A DNA stretch of 39,474 nt from Hyphomicrobiales bacterium (GTDB lineage: Bacteria > Pseudomonadota > Alphaproteobacteria > Rhizobiales > Rhizobiaceae). The stretch is taken from NCBI GenBank assembly GCA_003963455.1, contig RXJA01000277.1:1-39474 (forward strand). The letters are read 5' to 3'. Both the position numbers and the translations under genes were made by a program. The notes under the pieces are model-generated. The model was not told the DNA's origin, ran no database searches, and worked only from the letters and a program-made list of their open reading frames with translations. This document shows positions 15,321 through 23,081 of the stretch, piece after piece (within the stretch, counting starts at the first letter, position 1; each line of letters starts with the position of its first letter).

Positions 15321-15608
15321 ATGGATACGATGCGCTTCGCCCTTATTCTTGCCATTGGTCTTTTCGGGCTAACTCAATCGGCATCCGCAGATGTCATGGA
15401 TGACTACGTCGCCTGCATGGTAGGAAGGGGGACCGTCGCCATGAACAAGCAAGGGGGCAGCAAATCTGATCCTGAGAACGCAAAGACCGTCGCAGCGTCC
15501 CAATGTCCACGGCCTAAAGAGGCTGACGGTTTACCTCGTATCGACAAGGGCTTTGATCTGATTTTCAAGGCAATCGCCGACGCACTCGACAATGGGACGG
15601 TAAGGTAG
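15321..15608 (+). CDS. Small exported hypothetical protein
   Basis: A 95-residue protein with a signal peptide (FALILAIGLFGLTQSASA, cut near residue 23). The mature part of about 72 residues begins DVMDDYVACMVGRG and has two cysteines (YVACMV and ASQCPR). AGAGGA lies shortly before the ATG. No family was recognised. It occupies the position after repeat copy C that another exported gene takes after copy B, so it looks like alternative cargo in a duplicated unit. Confidence 0.65.
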   Translation: MDTMRFALILAIGLFGLTQSASADVMDDYVACMVGRGTVAMNKQGGSKSDPENAKTVAASQCPRPKEADGLPRIDKGFDLIFKAIADALDNGTVR

Positions 15609-15630
15609 CCGTTTAACCTCCTGTAATCTG

Positions 15631-15659
15631 ATGAACTCCAAGCCAGATATGAAGTAAAC
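15631..15659 (+). pseudogene. 3' tail of a third small-membrane-protein copy
   Basis: ATGAACTCCAAGCCAGA followed by GAAGTAA matches the last codons of paralogue A (11219-11247: MNSKPDAK and stop). Only this tail is left, and the intact 15709 gene follows just as its truncated relative follows paralogue A. Confidence 0.6.
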
Positions 15660-15708
15660 GACCCATCTGAACTCAACCGTGGATGAGTTATTACAAGGAG
15701 ATTCCACC

Positions 15709-16050
15709 ATGAGATACGTTGGCATAGTGAGCTTGCTTGTAGGATCGGCGTTTGTTTCGTCGGCCCTTGCTGCGGGCATCGACGGCAGATGGGATTGCCG
15801 TTCTGGAGCCTCTACGGTTGCCTACATATCCATTGACGGGACTGGCTACGTTCTCGATACGCCCGGCGGCGATCACGGCAGCGGATCGTTCGCTTTTGTC
15901 CCGGATGGATCGGCGTTCACGCTCGATGGCTACCTGGCCGACAAGTTTCGTGTTGTGGGCGGAAACCTGACGCGCACGATGATGAACGAGCCCGCCCTCC
16001 GATTCCTGAAAGCAGGGGGCGACGAGATTCGGTGTACTTCAAGGAAGTGA
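15709..16050 (+). CDS. Exported hypothetical protein, intact family member
   Basis: A 113-residue protein with a signal peptide (YVGIVSLLVGSAFVSSALA, cut near residue 22). AAGGAG lies 9 bases before the ATG at 15709. The mature chain is beta-rich: GRWDCRSGASTVAYISIDG, a Gly-rich loop, then FTLDGYLADKFRVVGGNL and a final EIRCTSRK. Its two cysteines probably pair. Truncated relatives lie at 11296 and 13522, each after a membrane-protein gene or its scar. The composition suggests a small periplasmic beta-sandwich; function unknown. Confidence 0.7.
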   Translation: MRYVGIVSLLVGSAFVSSALAAGIDGRWDCRSGASTVAYISIDGTGYVLDTPGGDHGSGSFAFVPDGSAFTLDGYLADKFRVVGGNLTRTMMNEPALRFLKAGGDEIRCTSRK

Positions 16051-16181
16051 GGGTGTTGCGCCTCAAGTGAGCTCAACCTGATGGAGTCTTGGCCAATAGC
16101 GCACTAACGACAATGACACGCCTGTCCGATCCAAACTGACATCGCTCCCGCCTCCGCGCTGCACCGGAAAGTACGAAAGCC

Positions 16182-16415
16182 ATGCCATCGTCAACAAAGA
16201 AGGTCCTAGAGCCGATAATAGTGGGGAGTCGCACTGGAGCCGTAGTCATCCTTCAACGTGGCGGGTCTAGTGCGACGCGGTTAGGCGGAATATGGCAACC
16301 CGGTATAGCATTCGATACCAGAGATTTTTTGGATATGCCTGTAATTAAAGACGAGGAATTGCGGACAAGCCTTCTTGAACACGCGGCCGAGGCACTAGCA
16401 AAGTCTCTCGAATAA
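16182..16415 (+). CDS. Stand-alone C-terminal-type domain protein, relative of the gene at 5263
   Basis: A 77-residue protein that aligns over residues 10-77 with the C-terminal domain of the 280-residue protein at 5263. Shared blocks are P(I/V)IVG, WQPGIAF(D/E)(T/S)RDFLDM, and AAEA(L/M)AKSLE. No signal peptide is present. GGAAAG lies upstream of the ATG. As an independent protein it shows that the domain folds alone. Function is unknown; no catalytic pattern is visible. Confidence 0.65.
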   Translation: MPSSTKKVLEPIIVGSRTGAVVILQRGGSSATRLGGIWQPGIAFDTRDFLDMPVIKDEELRTSLLEHAAEALAKSLE

Positions 16416-16454
16416 CAACGGAATTACAGTTGTCATTAACCAGGAGGAGCATCG

Positions 16455-17087
16455 ATGATTGGCTCAGTGAAGCGGATCGGACGGACGTTCCTCATCGTAT
16501 TTCTTGGCTCTGTCGTCGTCGCGCAAGCAGCGCCTTCGTCGAAGACGCCGGCCAGTATCTATCGCGACAACATAGGCGGCATTTTCACGATCCACGCAAC
16601 GGATAGTGGCGGCACAGGTTTTGCGTTTGGTGCAGGACGGATCGCGACGAATGCGCATGTTGTCGGAGGCTCATCGCTCGTCGAGGTGGAATCGCAAGAT
16701 GGAGCGCGTTTCAAGGCGAAGGTCGTCGCGAAAGACGTCGACCGTGATTTTGCGATTCTGGAATTTGCCGAGGGGATTCGTCCATTTGCCGCCCTTGTGC
16801 CGCTCGAGCGTTCCGGTACGCCAGACATTGGTGAAGGTGTCGTGGTCATCGGATCGCCGCTTGGCTCGAAGGGCACGGTCACAACAGGCATCGTGAGCCA
16901 AGTCTACTCCAACGGGGTCATTCAACTGAATGCATCCGTTAACCCGGGTAACAGCGGCGGCCCTGTCTTCGATATGCAAGGACGCGTATTCGGGATCGCG
17001 ACCGCAAAATTCCGACAACTCACTGATGGCCAATCGGTCGATGGTCTCGCCGTAGCAATTCCGATCCGTTGGCTTGAAGGTCGCTGA
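16455..17087 (+). CDS. Exported trypsin-like serine protease (DegP/HtrA-type, no PDZ)
   Basis: The protein has 210 residues. A signal peptide (FLIVFLGSVVVAQA, cut near residue 26) leads into a chymotrypsin-fold protease with the full triad: His68 in ATNAHVV, Asp98 in VDRDFAIL and Ser167 in NPGNSGGP. DegP/HtrA proteins normally carry one or two PDZ domains after this; here the chain ends 40 residues past the serine, so it is a PDZ-less periplasmic protease. CAGGAGGAG precedes the ATG. It probably cleaves exported proteins, perhaps those made by the neighbouring genes, but the substrate is inference. Confidence 0.9.
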   Translation: MIGSVKRIGRTFLIVFLGSVVVAQAAPSSKTPASIYRDNIGGIFTIHATDSGGTGFAFGAGRIATNAHVVGGSSLVEVESQDGARFKAKVVAKDVDRDFAILEFAEGIRPFAALVPLERSGTPDIGEGVVVIGSPLGSKGTVTTGIVSQVYSNGVIQLNASVNPGNSGGPVFDMQGRVFGIATAKFRQLTDGQSVDGLAVAIPIRWLEGR

Positions 17088-17122
17088 CGACGAACGCTGA
17101 CGGCAAGATATGTGAGGATCGC

Positions 17123-17644
17123 ATGAGAGCTGCACCCGCGATTATCCAGCACCGATTTGTTCGCCGCACGACAACTCTCCTTTCGGCCTTATTGCTGCTT
17201 GCAGGGCCGCTCGGGCGAGGCCCAGCGGTAGCTGAATCAATCCGCTGGGGTGATGACGTCGGATCTTGTTACGACCGCGGAGTCTACGCGAAAAAACCGA
17301 TCGTCATGCTTTTCTATGACAAGGTGGCCAATCGGGTCGACGCCGACACCGTGGCGACGCGCTTGAGCCTCAGCCTTCGAATGCAGGCGGTGGCAATGAA
17401 AGCAAGTTGGTGCTTCGCTGATGTGTCCAGCGATCTCGTTTCTCGCAACATCGCCAAAGCTCTCGGCGTAGAGAAGTACCCCGCCATCTCAGTCTTGGCG
17501 CCTGACGGCAACAAGATTGACGAGTCGGCTCGCATCTACGACTTGCGTGCTGCCGTCGATACCACTGGATATGTCGAAGCGGCTGAGAATTACCTTATCC
17601 AGCGTATAGAGAAACTGTCTGCCCAATATGGTGGAAAGCCCTGA
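17123..17644 (+). CDS. Exported protein, possibly thioredoxin-like fold
   Basis: A 173-residue protein with a signal peptide (LLSALLLLAGPLGRGPAVA, cut near residue 38). The mature part, with KKPIVMLFYDK, WCFADVSSDLVSRNIAKALGV, and then KYPAISVLAPDG, follows the strand-helix-strand order of the thioredoxin fold, including a likely cis-Pro (YPAIS). The CxxC redox motif is missing; two cysteines (GSCYD, SWCFAD) remain. It may be a non-redox thioredoxin-like protein. The fold call is tentative. GAGGA precedes the ATG. It starts 35 bp after the protease gene and may share its operon. Confidence 0.6.
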   Translation: MRAAPAIIQHRFVRRTTTLLSALLLLAGPLGRGPAVAESIRWGDDVGSCYDRGVYAKKPIVMLFYDKVANRVDADTVATRLSLSLRMQAVAMKASWCFADVSSDLVSRNIAKALGVEKYPAISVLAPDGNKIDESARIYDLRAAVDTTGYVEAAENYLIQRIEKLSAQYGGKP

Positions 17645-17769
17645 AAGTTCACTTGCGATGGGAGCGTTCGGATCAACGCTCGTCATCCGCGACGTTCGGG
17701 GGCCTTTTCGTAAGGTATGGTCGGCAGCGATCAATAGTGAGCGACGGCTTCAATGAAAAGGTGACGGAA

Positions 17770-18087
17770 ATGGCTAATAAATTGATTTTTGTGACCATGT
17801 TGGCTTTCGCGCAAATTCTACTCGCGATCGAAACTCGCGCTGATACTTGTGAGAATTATTACAAACAATGGGACACAACCGCCGAGTCATTCAATAGACG
17901 ATGCTCGGGGGAACTCACTAGATCCTGTCTGATGGAGGAAGCCGCCAACATCCTTTTTTATAAGAACCTTCTCTCCGCGTGCGCCGGAAGGATGAGCGCG
18001 CGGGATTATCAAACAGTTTTGAACAATATAAGGAAGAACGAAAGAGACCTTGAGCGTTACGGCGGGAGCGGCGCTGGCCGGCAGTAG
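17770..18087 (+). CDS. Small exported hypothetical protein
   Basis: A 105-residue protein with a signal peptide (LIFVTMLAFAQILLAIETRA, cut near residue 25). The ATG at 17770 gives this normal N-terminus; the longer frame from 17653 does not. The mature part is helical with four cysteines (TCENYY, RRCSGE, RSCLME, SACAGR), which suggests two disulfides in a small periplasmic helical bundle. It is polar and AT-richer than the surroundings. No family was recognised. Confidence 0.6.
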   Translation: MANKLIFVTMLAFAQILLAIETRADTCENYYKQWDTTAESFNRRCSGELTRSCLMEEAANILFYKNLLSACAGRMSARDYQTVLNNIRKNERDLERYGGSGAGRQ

Positions 18088-18126
18088 CGGGCTTTTGAAA
18101 AAAGGCGGCTTCTCGATCGCGGTAGC

Positions 18127-18270
18127 GCCGGAGCGCGACGAACTTCTGGAGTGCACGTCTATAAGCAAGTTCCGCCGCAGACCGAATATCGCCTCACGAG
18201 CAATGGTCAGCACGTCGCCGAGCTGTTCCAGCTTCTGACAGATGCCGGCGTGCCCGAGATCACGATATGA
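18127..18270 (+). pseudogene. Remnant of an HxlR-type regulator
   Basis: Frame by frame, PERDELLE is followed after a shift by VYKQVPPQTEYRLTSNGQ and VAELFQLLTDAG, then a TGA at 18268-18270. This is the winged-helix end of HxlR-family regulators (LExxGLIxRxVYxxVPPxVEYxLT). The N-terminal two thirds is gone and a frameshift splits the rest. Its former target may have been the peroxidase gene nearby. Confidence 0.6.
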
Positions 18271-18281
18271 TACCGCCGCGC

Positions 18282-18418
18282 CTATGATCTGATCTTTGCG
18301 ATGTATGGATATGCGCAGAGGGATTGGATTCGTCCAACCACTTTGGTGAGATCGTTCCAGGCCCGGCAACAGGCATCGACGACGGCCTCGTAGGTGTCGA
18401 GGAGCGGCGCGGGACCGA
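18282..18418 (-). mobile_element. IS630-family transposase C-terminal remnant
   Basis: The minus strand reads LLDTYEAVVDACCRAWNDL, then GRIQSLCAYPYIAKIRS and a TAG at 18282-18284. This pattern (ETYEAxxxACCxAWN...) is the C-terminal end of IS630-type transposases. Only about 45 codons are left, joined directly to the peroxidase 3' end. No inverted repeats are visible, so it is a dead fragment. Confidence 0.6.
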
Positions 18419-19402
18419 TCAAGGGACTTTCGGCTTCGCCTGCGCCGCCTGAACCAGCGCTTGCAGCGTTGGGCGAGTCGGCGCGAAGAACGTCGTGCCG
18501 GTGTGCGGGGTCGAGAAGTCCAACAGCCGGTCGTAAGCGCCCGGCGGGTCGCCGACATACATGCGTTGCAGCATCTTTTCGATCACCCAGAGACGCCGCG
18601 AATAACCGATGAAGTAGGTGCCGAATTCCCGCTGCCCCGGCCGCCCGAACGGCATGTTGTCGCGCAGGATGTCATGTTCGATGCCGCCGGCATCGACGAT
18701 GGTGGCCAGCGACTTGTGCGATTTGCGCGGCGCAGCATCGTCATCGATTTCGATATTGTCGATTTTCGTGCGACCGATGATCGCCTCCTGGAGAGGCGTC
18801 GGGGTCTGCGCCCACGCTCCGAGATCGTGCAGATATTTTTGAACAACGACATAGCTGCCACCAGCGAAGCCGGCATCCTCGTCACCGACGATCGCCGCGG
18901 CGGGCAGATCGTAGCCGGTCGGATTGGCCGTTCCGTCGACGAAGCCCAAAAGATCGCGCGCATCGAAATAGCGAAAGCCCGAAACCTCGTCGACGACTGT
19001 GACGCTATTGCCGAGGCTGTCGAGCAGGATGCGTTCGAGCTCAAAGCACAGATCGGCACGTTCTGACCGGATATGGAAGAGGAGATCGCCCGGCGTCGAC
19101 GGTGCCGCATGAACCGCGCCGGCAATCGGCGCAAAGGGCTTCAGCTCCTGCGGTCGCTTGTCGGAGCTGAGCCGGTCCCAGAGATCGCTACCGATTCCGA
19201 CGATGCACGACAGCCGCGCGGACAGATCGCGGAACCCGACATTCTTGATGAGATCGTCCAGCTCACCGAGCGTTGAGCAGATCTTCGCAATGGCGCTCTG
19301 TTCATTTGCGACTGTGACCACGAGAAAGACGGCCGCGCTGGACAGCGGCGCGTCGATGCTCTGCGCATCAATCGGCACTCTGTCCCAGTTCTTCCCCGCC
19401 AT
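18419..19402 (-). CDS. Dyp-type heme peroxidase
   Basis: A 327-residue protein with the Dyp family signature GFVDGTANP, which contains the distal Asp156. The proximal heme ligand is His229 in KSHKSL, and the distal Arg247 lies in ILRDNMPFG; the spacing matches class B Dyp enzymes. These heme enzymes use H2O2 to oxidise dyes and phenolic compounds. There is no signal peptide and no neighbouring encapsulin gene, so it is probably cytoplasmic. The stop lies against an IS630 remnant, but the C-terminus looks complete. Upstream, two direct repeats of GAGGATTACAAA suggest an operator. Confidence 0.93.
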   Translation of the reverse strand: MAGKNWDRVPIDAQSIDAPLSSAAVFLVVTVANEQSAIAKICSTLGELDDLIKNVGFRDLSARLSCIVGIGSDLWDRLSSDKRPQELKPFAPIAGAVHAAPSTPGDLLFHIRSERADLCFELERILLDSLGNSVTVVDEVSGFRYFDARDLLGFVDGTANPTGYDLPAAAIVGDEDAGFAGGSYVVVQKYLHDLGAWAQTPTPLQEAIIGRTKIDNIEIDDDAAPRKSHKSLATIVDAGGIEHDILRDNMPFGRPGQREFGTYFIGYSRRLWVIEKMLQRMYVGDPPGAYDRLLDFSTPHTGTTFFAPTRPTLQALVQAAQAKPKVP

Positions 19403-19427
19403 ACTAAAACCCTCCAGTTTTCCTTCA

Positions 19428-19459
19428 GAGGATTACAAATTCCTCGGGAGGATTACAAA
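19428..19459. promoter_or_regulatory. Direct repeat upstream of the peroxidase (possible operator)
   Basis: GAGGATTACAAA occurs at 19428-19439 and again at 19448-19459, exactly 20 bp apart, so on the same face of the helix. It starts 26 bp before the minus-strand gene start at 19402. The spacing is that of a regulator binding site near a promoter. Confidence 0.5.
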
Positions 19460-19552
19460 CCCGATCCGAGAGAAGCTTCGTCATCTTCATTACCACCTCA
19501 AGCAGTGGATAAGGCGATCGGGAAGCTCGGTCTTTGCAGCTTCCCGGTGTTA

Positions 19553-19854
19553 CGCATCCCGATCACAATCTGCGCCCGGCCTCCGCTTCGCTCTGGCCGG
19601 GCCGGTCGCTTGGGGGCGCCGCCCCCTGGCGCGGCACAAGGGATCGCTGACGCTCGACCAGGACGGTCTCCCCGACCTTCCGCGCGGATGCCTGTTTCTC
19701 ACTCTCGCTCATAGCTTCGATCCGCTTGTGCAGGCCGGGTGATCCCCCTCCGTCCCGGTCGCCCTTGCGCCTTGCACCCCCCGGTCTCGCCGACGGGCAG
19801 GGTTTCAGCGCGGCGCTTCGCTGCGCGAAACCCAAGCCCATGAAAGGAAAGACC
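19553..19854 (+). promoter_or_regulatory. Structured leader of the ParB-like gene (leader 1)
   Basis: About 300 bp directly upstream of the ParB-like start, homologous along its length to the leader of the DUF932 gene (24401-24673). Shared blocks are CTTGGGGGCGC..GCCCCCT, CAAGGGATCGCT, GTGCAGGCCGGGTGATCCCC and CTTGCACCCCCCGGTCTCG. Near the gene a hairpin forms: GGGTTTC pairs with GAAACCC. In the other leader this becomes GGGTTG with CAACCC. This, together with the rest of the gap from 19403, marks the probable left part of the mobile element; no attachment site was recognised. Confidence 0.6.
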
Positions 19855-21894
19855 ATGACCACGACTGCAAACACTGCCCCGACCATCGAAAACGGCGCGA
19901 CGGTTTTCATCCCGCTCAATAAGCTCAAGAAGCACCCGAGGAATGCGCGGAAAACCCCGCATAGCGAGGCGTCTATCGAGGCGAAGGCGGCGAGCATCGC
20001 CGCCAAGGGCATCCTGCAAAATCTGGTGGTGGAGCCGGAAACGGACACAGGCGGCGAGCCGACCGGCTTCTATCTCGTCAGCATCGGTGAAGGCCGCAGG
20101 CTGGCGCAGATGCTGCGCGTGAAGCGCAAGGAGATCAAGAAGACCGAACCGATCCGCTGCGTCATCGACACGGCGAACGATGCGGCGGAAATCAGCCTCG
20201 ACGAGAACGTGACGCGCGAGAACCTGCATCCTGCAGACGAATTCGAGCGCTTCCGCGAGCTTGCGGAGAATCGTGGATGGGGTGCGGAGGAAATCGCGGC
20301 CCGCTTCGGCGTGACCGCGCATGTGGTGAAGCAGCGGCTTCGTCTCGGTGCTGTCAGCCCCAAGCTCATGCAGGTTTACCGCGACGGCGGTTTGACCTTG
20401 GACCAGTTGATGGCTTTCGCCATCACCGACGATCACGCGCGGCAGGAGCATGTTTACGAGAACCTGTCCTATAACCGCGATCCGTCGATCATCCGACGCG
20501 ACCTGACCAAGACCAACGTGGCGGCGACGGAGCGGCGCGCAGTTTTCGTCGGCGCGCAAGCCTATACGGAAGCGGGCGGCAATATCATCCGCGACCTCTT
20601 CACCGAGGATCGCGGCGGCTTCTATGAAGACCCCGCGCTGCTGGACCGGCTTGTCATAGAGAAGCTGGAACGGATCGCCACCGAGGTGCAGGAGGCCGAG
20701 GGCTGGAAGTGGGTTTCGGTCCATATCGACTTTCCCCACGCCCACGGGATGCGCCGTGCGCATCCGCATTCAGTGGAGCTTTCGGAAGCGGACGCCACCG
20801 CCCACGACGCCGCGCAGGAGGAATATGACCGCCTGTCGTCGGAGTATGAGAGCTACGAGGAACTGCCCGACGATGTGGACCAGCGGTTCGGGGAGCTTGA
20901 AGCCGAGATCGAGCGCATCGACGCGCTGCGTCATGCTTATGATGCCGACGAGATCGCGCGCGGCGGCATGTTCGTAGTCCTCTCCCATGACGGGGAAGCG
21001 CGCATTGAGCGCGGTTTCATCCGGGCCGAGGACGAAGCACCGGAGCCGGACGCAGCCGAGGATGGCGAAACCGTCATCGACGGGGTGCGCGTCAACGGCG
21101 ATGGCGAGATTATTGGTGGCGACGAGCAGGACGGCGCAGGCGACCATGGTTCCGCGAGCGAGCGGGAGCCGGAAGAAGATGCAGGCGATGACGGCAAGCC
21201 GCTGCCAGATTCCCTCATCCGCGACCTGACCGCGCATCGCACCCTTGGCCTGCGTCTCGCCCTTGGCGAGCAGCCGGACATGGCCTTGATCGCCGTTACC
21301 CATGCGCTGGCCGCGCAGACCTTCTATCGCGGCGGCGGGGAAGCCCATTGCCTCGAAATCCGCCCGACCAGCGACCATCTCGCCGCTCACGCGGACGGCA
21401 TCGAAGACACGGCGGCAGCGAAGATGCTGGCGGATCGCCATGCCGGTTGGGCGGCGGACATGCCGCGCGACGTGGCGGACCTGTGGGGTTTCGTCGCCGG
21501 TCTGGACCATGCGAGCCTCATGGCCTTGCTCGCGCATTGCGCTTCGCTGACTGTCAACGCGGTGAAGCTGCCGTGGGAAGAGAACAAGCGCCGTGCCCGC
21601 GAGACTGCGGACAAGCTGGCGACGGCGGTTGCCCTCGACATGACGGCGCACTGGACGCCCACCGTGCGAGCCTATTTCGGGCGCGTCACCAAGGCTCACA
21701 TCCTTGCCGCCGTGCGGGACGCCCTTGGCAACGAGGCTGCGGAACGGATCGCGGACAAGAAGAAGGTGGAGATGGCCGAAGCTGCCGAGCAGCTTCTGGC
21801 CGGAACCGGCTGGCTTCCGCCCGTGCTGCGCACCGAGCGGCCCGCATGGCTTACGGACGAGCAGCACGACGCTTTCGCCATCGCGGCGGAATGA
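19855..21894 (+). CDS. Large ParB/Srx-domain protein of an ICE
   Basis: The protein has 679 residues. The N-terminal ParB-like nuclease (ParB/Sulfiredoxin) domain (about 15-120) has LKKHPRNARKT and the box SIGEGRRLAQML; the following KorB-like helix-turn-helix region (about 130-190) includes EEIAARFGVTAHVVKQRL. The C-terminal half is acidic in the middle (about 400-460) and then helical, and is not found in ordinary ParB proteins (about 300 residues). Such long ParB-like proteins are typical of alphaproteobacterial conjugative elements; a partner ParA is not in the window. The ATG at 19855, after AAAGGAAAG, gives the normal start. The role in partition or gene control is inferred. Confidence 0.85.
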   Translation: MTTTANTAPTIENGATVFIPLNKLKKHPRNARKTPHSEASIEAKAASIAAKGILQNLVVEPETDTGGEPTGFYLVSIGEGRRLAQMLRVKRKEIKKTEPIRCVIDTANDAAEISLDENVTRENLHPADEFERFRELAENRGWGAEEIAARFGVTAHVVKQRLRLGAVSPKLMQVYRDGGLTLDQLMAFAITDDHARQEHVYENLSYNRDPSIIRRDLTKTNVAATERRAVFVGAQAYTEAGGNIIRDLFTEDRGGFYEDPALLDRLVIEKLERIATEVQEAEGWKWVSVHIDFPHAHGMRRAHPHSVELSEADATAHDAAQEEYDRLSSEYESYEELPDDVDQRFGELEAEIERIDALRHAYDADEIARGGMFVVLSHDGEARIERGFIRAEDEAPEPDAAEDGETVIDGVRVNGDGEIIGGDEQDGAGDHGSASEREPEEDAGDDGKPLPDSLIRDLTAHRTLGLRLALGEQPDMALIAVTHALAAQTFYRGGGEAHCLEIRPTSDHLAAHADGIEDTAAAKMLADRHAGWAADMPRDVADLWGFVAGLDHASLMALLAHCASLTVNAVKLPWEENKRRARETADKLATAVALDMTAHWTPTVRAYFGRVTKAHILAAVRDALGNEAAERIADKKKVEMAEAAEQLLAGTGWLPPVLRTERPAWLTDEQHDAFAIAAE

Positions 21895-21898
21895 TCGG

Positions 21899-21926
21899 AG
21901 CCGGGACCGCGCGAGCGGTCCTGGCT
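21899..21926 (+). terminator. Hairpin after the ParB-like gene
   Basis: AGCCGGGACCGC and GCGGTCCTGGCT form a 12-bp stem (one G-U pair) around a GCGA tetraloop, 4 bp after the stop. It is followed by TCTC, not a clean T-run. It is probably a terminator. Confidence 0.6.
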
Positions 21927-21944
21927 TCTCATCCGCAAAAATCG

Positions 21945-21970
21945 CGGCCGCGCGGTTCACCGCGCGGCCG
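21945..21970. repeat. 26-bp near-perfect GC palindrome
   Basis: CGGCCGCGCGGT, two bases, then ACCGCGCGGCCG. The 12-bp arms are perfect. It follows the ParB-like gene hairpin by 18 bp. It could be a second terminator, or a partition-type or other protein-binding site. Confidence 0.55.
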
Positions 21971-22103
21971 GCTCACCTCGACGACAGCAACAACTCATCC
22001 CGTTCAGGGTCGACATAACAGGCACGGCTCGCCAACATTGCATCATCCTCGAAGCAGGGAGCAATTGAGCGGCAAGCTGCGCCAGACGTGAAGGAGAAGA
22101 GCC

Positions 22104-22520
22104 ATGGTCGCCGTCATGTTCATGAGCGTTGCTCTGATCGCGATGCTGTGCGTCCTGGCCTATACGCTCGCCGTCTATGCGCTCCCGTTCATGCTCGGTC
22201 TTAGCGCGGCGCAGTTCGCCTATCAGACCGGCTCCGGTTTCATTGGTGCCGGTCTTGTCGGAGTGGTCGCGGGCGCTGCGGCTTTCGGCATTCTGGCTTT
22301 GCTGTTCGACACGTTGCGCCCGCCGATCCTGCGTTTGCTCGTGGCGCTGGTCTTCGCCGCGCCCGCCGCCGTCGCCGGATACGCGCTCGTCCACGGCGTC
22401 ACCAAGGAATCCGTGCCGTCTGAAATCTGGCGGCAAATCTTCTGCATCATTGGTGGCGGTTTTGTCGGGGTTTCCGCCTTGCTCCGCTTGGCGGGCGGCA
22501 TGGGTCAGCCCGCGAGGTAG
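22104..22520 (+). CDS. Small membrane protein of the ICE
   Basis: A 138-residue protein with four predicted membrane helices (about 3-30, 45-68, 75-97 and 112-132). GAAGGAG lies 7 bases before the ATG. The sequence is rich in Ala, Gly, Leu and Val, with a final loop KESVPSEIWRQ between helices 3 and 4. No family was recognised. It lies between the ParB-like gene and the broken DHFR-like gene, on the coding strand of the element. Confidence 0.65.
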   Translation: MVAVMFMSVALIAMLCVLAYTLAVYALPFMLGLSAAQFAYQTGSGFIGAGLVGVVAGAAAFGILALLFDTLRPPILRLLVALVFAAPAAVAGYALVHGVTKESVPSEIWRQIFCIIGGGFVGVSALLRLAGGMGQPAR

Positions 22521-22547
22521 TTCAATGTCGTCGGGTGAGCGACGCGA

Positions 22548-23081
22548 TTAGGCGGGAACATATGTCAACCTGATGACTTCCCCGCCAATTCGCTCGCTGG
22601 CCACAAGGCGGAGCGGTGGCCGAGGGCCGGAGAAGAAGGGCTTGCCGCGACCGACCACCACGGGCTGAAGGTAGAGGCGGTATTCGTCGATCAGACCCAT
22701 ATCGGTCAGGCTTTGCGCCAACGTCGGCCCGGAAGCGGCAATCTCTCCTGTCAGCTTGACCTTCAGCCCACGTATCACAGCCTCAACGTCATCCGCGACA
22801 AGCGTGGCATTGGGACCGACCGACTTCAACGAGCGCGACACGACCCATTTCGGCTGGCTCCGCCACGCCACTGCGAAGTCGTGTTATTCCGGGGTCCAAT
22901 CAGGTTCGTCGTCATCCCAATAGCGCATGACCTCGTACATGTGGCGACCGTAGATGCTGCCTGTCAGATCGCCAACGTGTTCGGTCCAGTGACGAAAGAG
23001 CGCGGCATCAGGCTGAGGCAAATCCTGAAAATCCACATAGCCGTCGAGGGACAGGTTCATTCCGAATACGATCTTCGCCAT
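22548..23081 (-). pseudogene. Dihydrofolate reductase-like gene with an in-frame stop
   Basis: A paralogue of the intact gene at 4094-4636. It starts with the same MAKIVFGMNLSLDGYVD and ends PVVVGRGKPFFSGPRPPLRL. At 22884-22886 the minus strand has TAA between WTPE and HDFAVAWR. The frame continues without a shift on the other side, so one base change, most simply CAA (Gln) to TAA, breaks the gene. The downstream frame has only a GTG (22871) as a possible restart, without a ribosome binding site. It would have made a 177-residue NAD(P)H-binding reductase-like protein. Confidence 0.85.

Noticed and set aside
18461..19066. Plus-strand open frame of 201 codons
   Set aside because: Antisense to the Dyp peroxidase, which has all catalytic residues.
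19403..19552. Possible left attachment site of the ICE
   Set aside because: No tRNA end, no integrase gene and no direct repeat with a right end (outside the window) can be shown, so no att site is listed.
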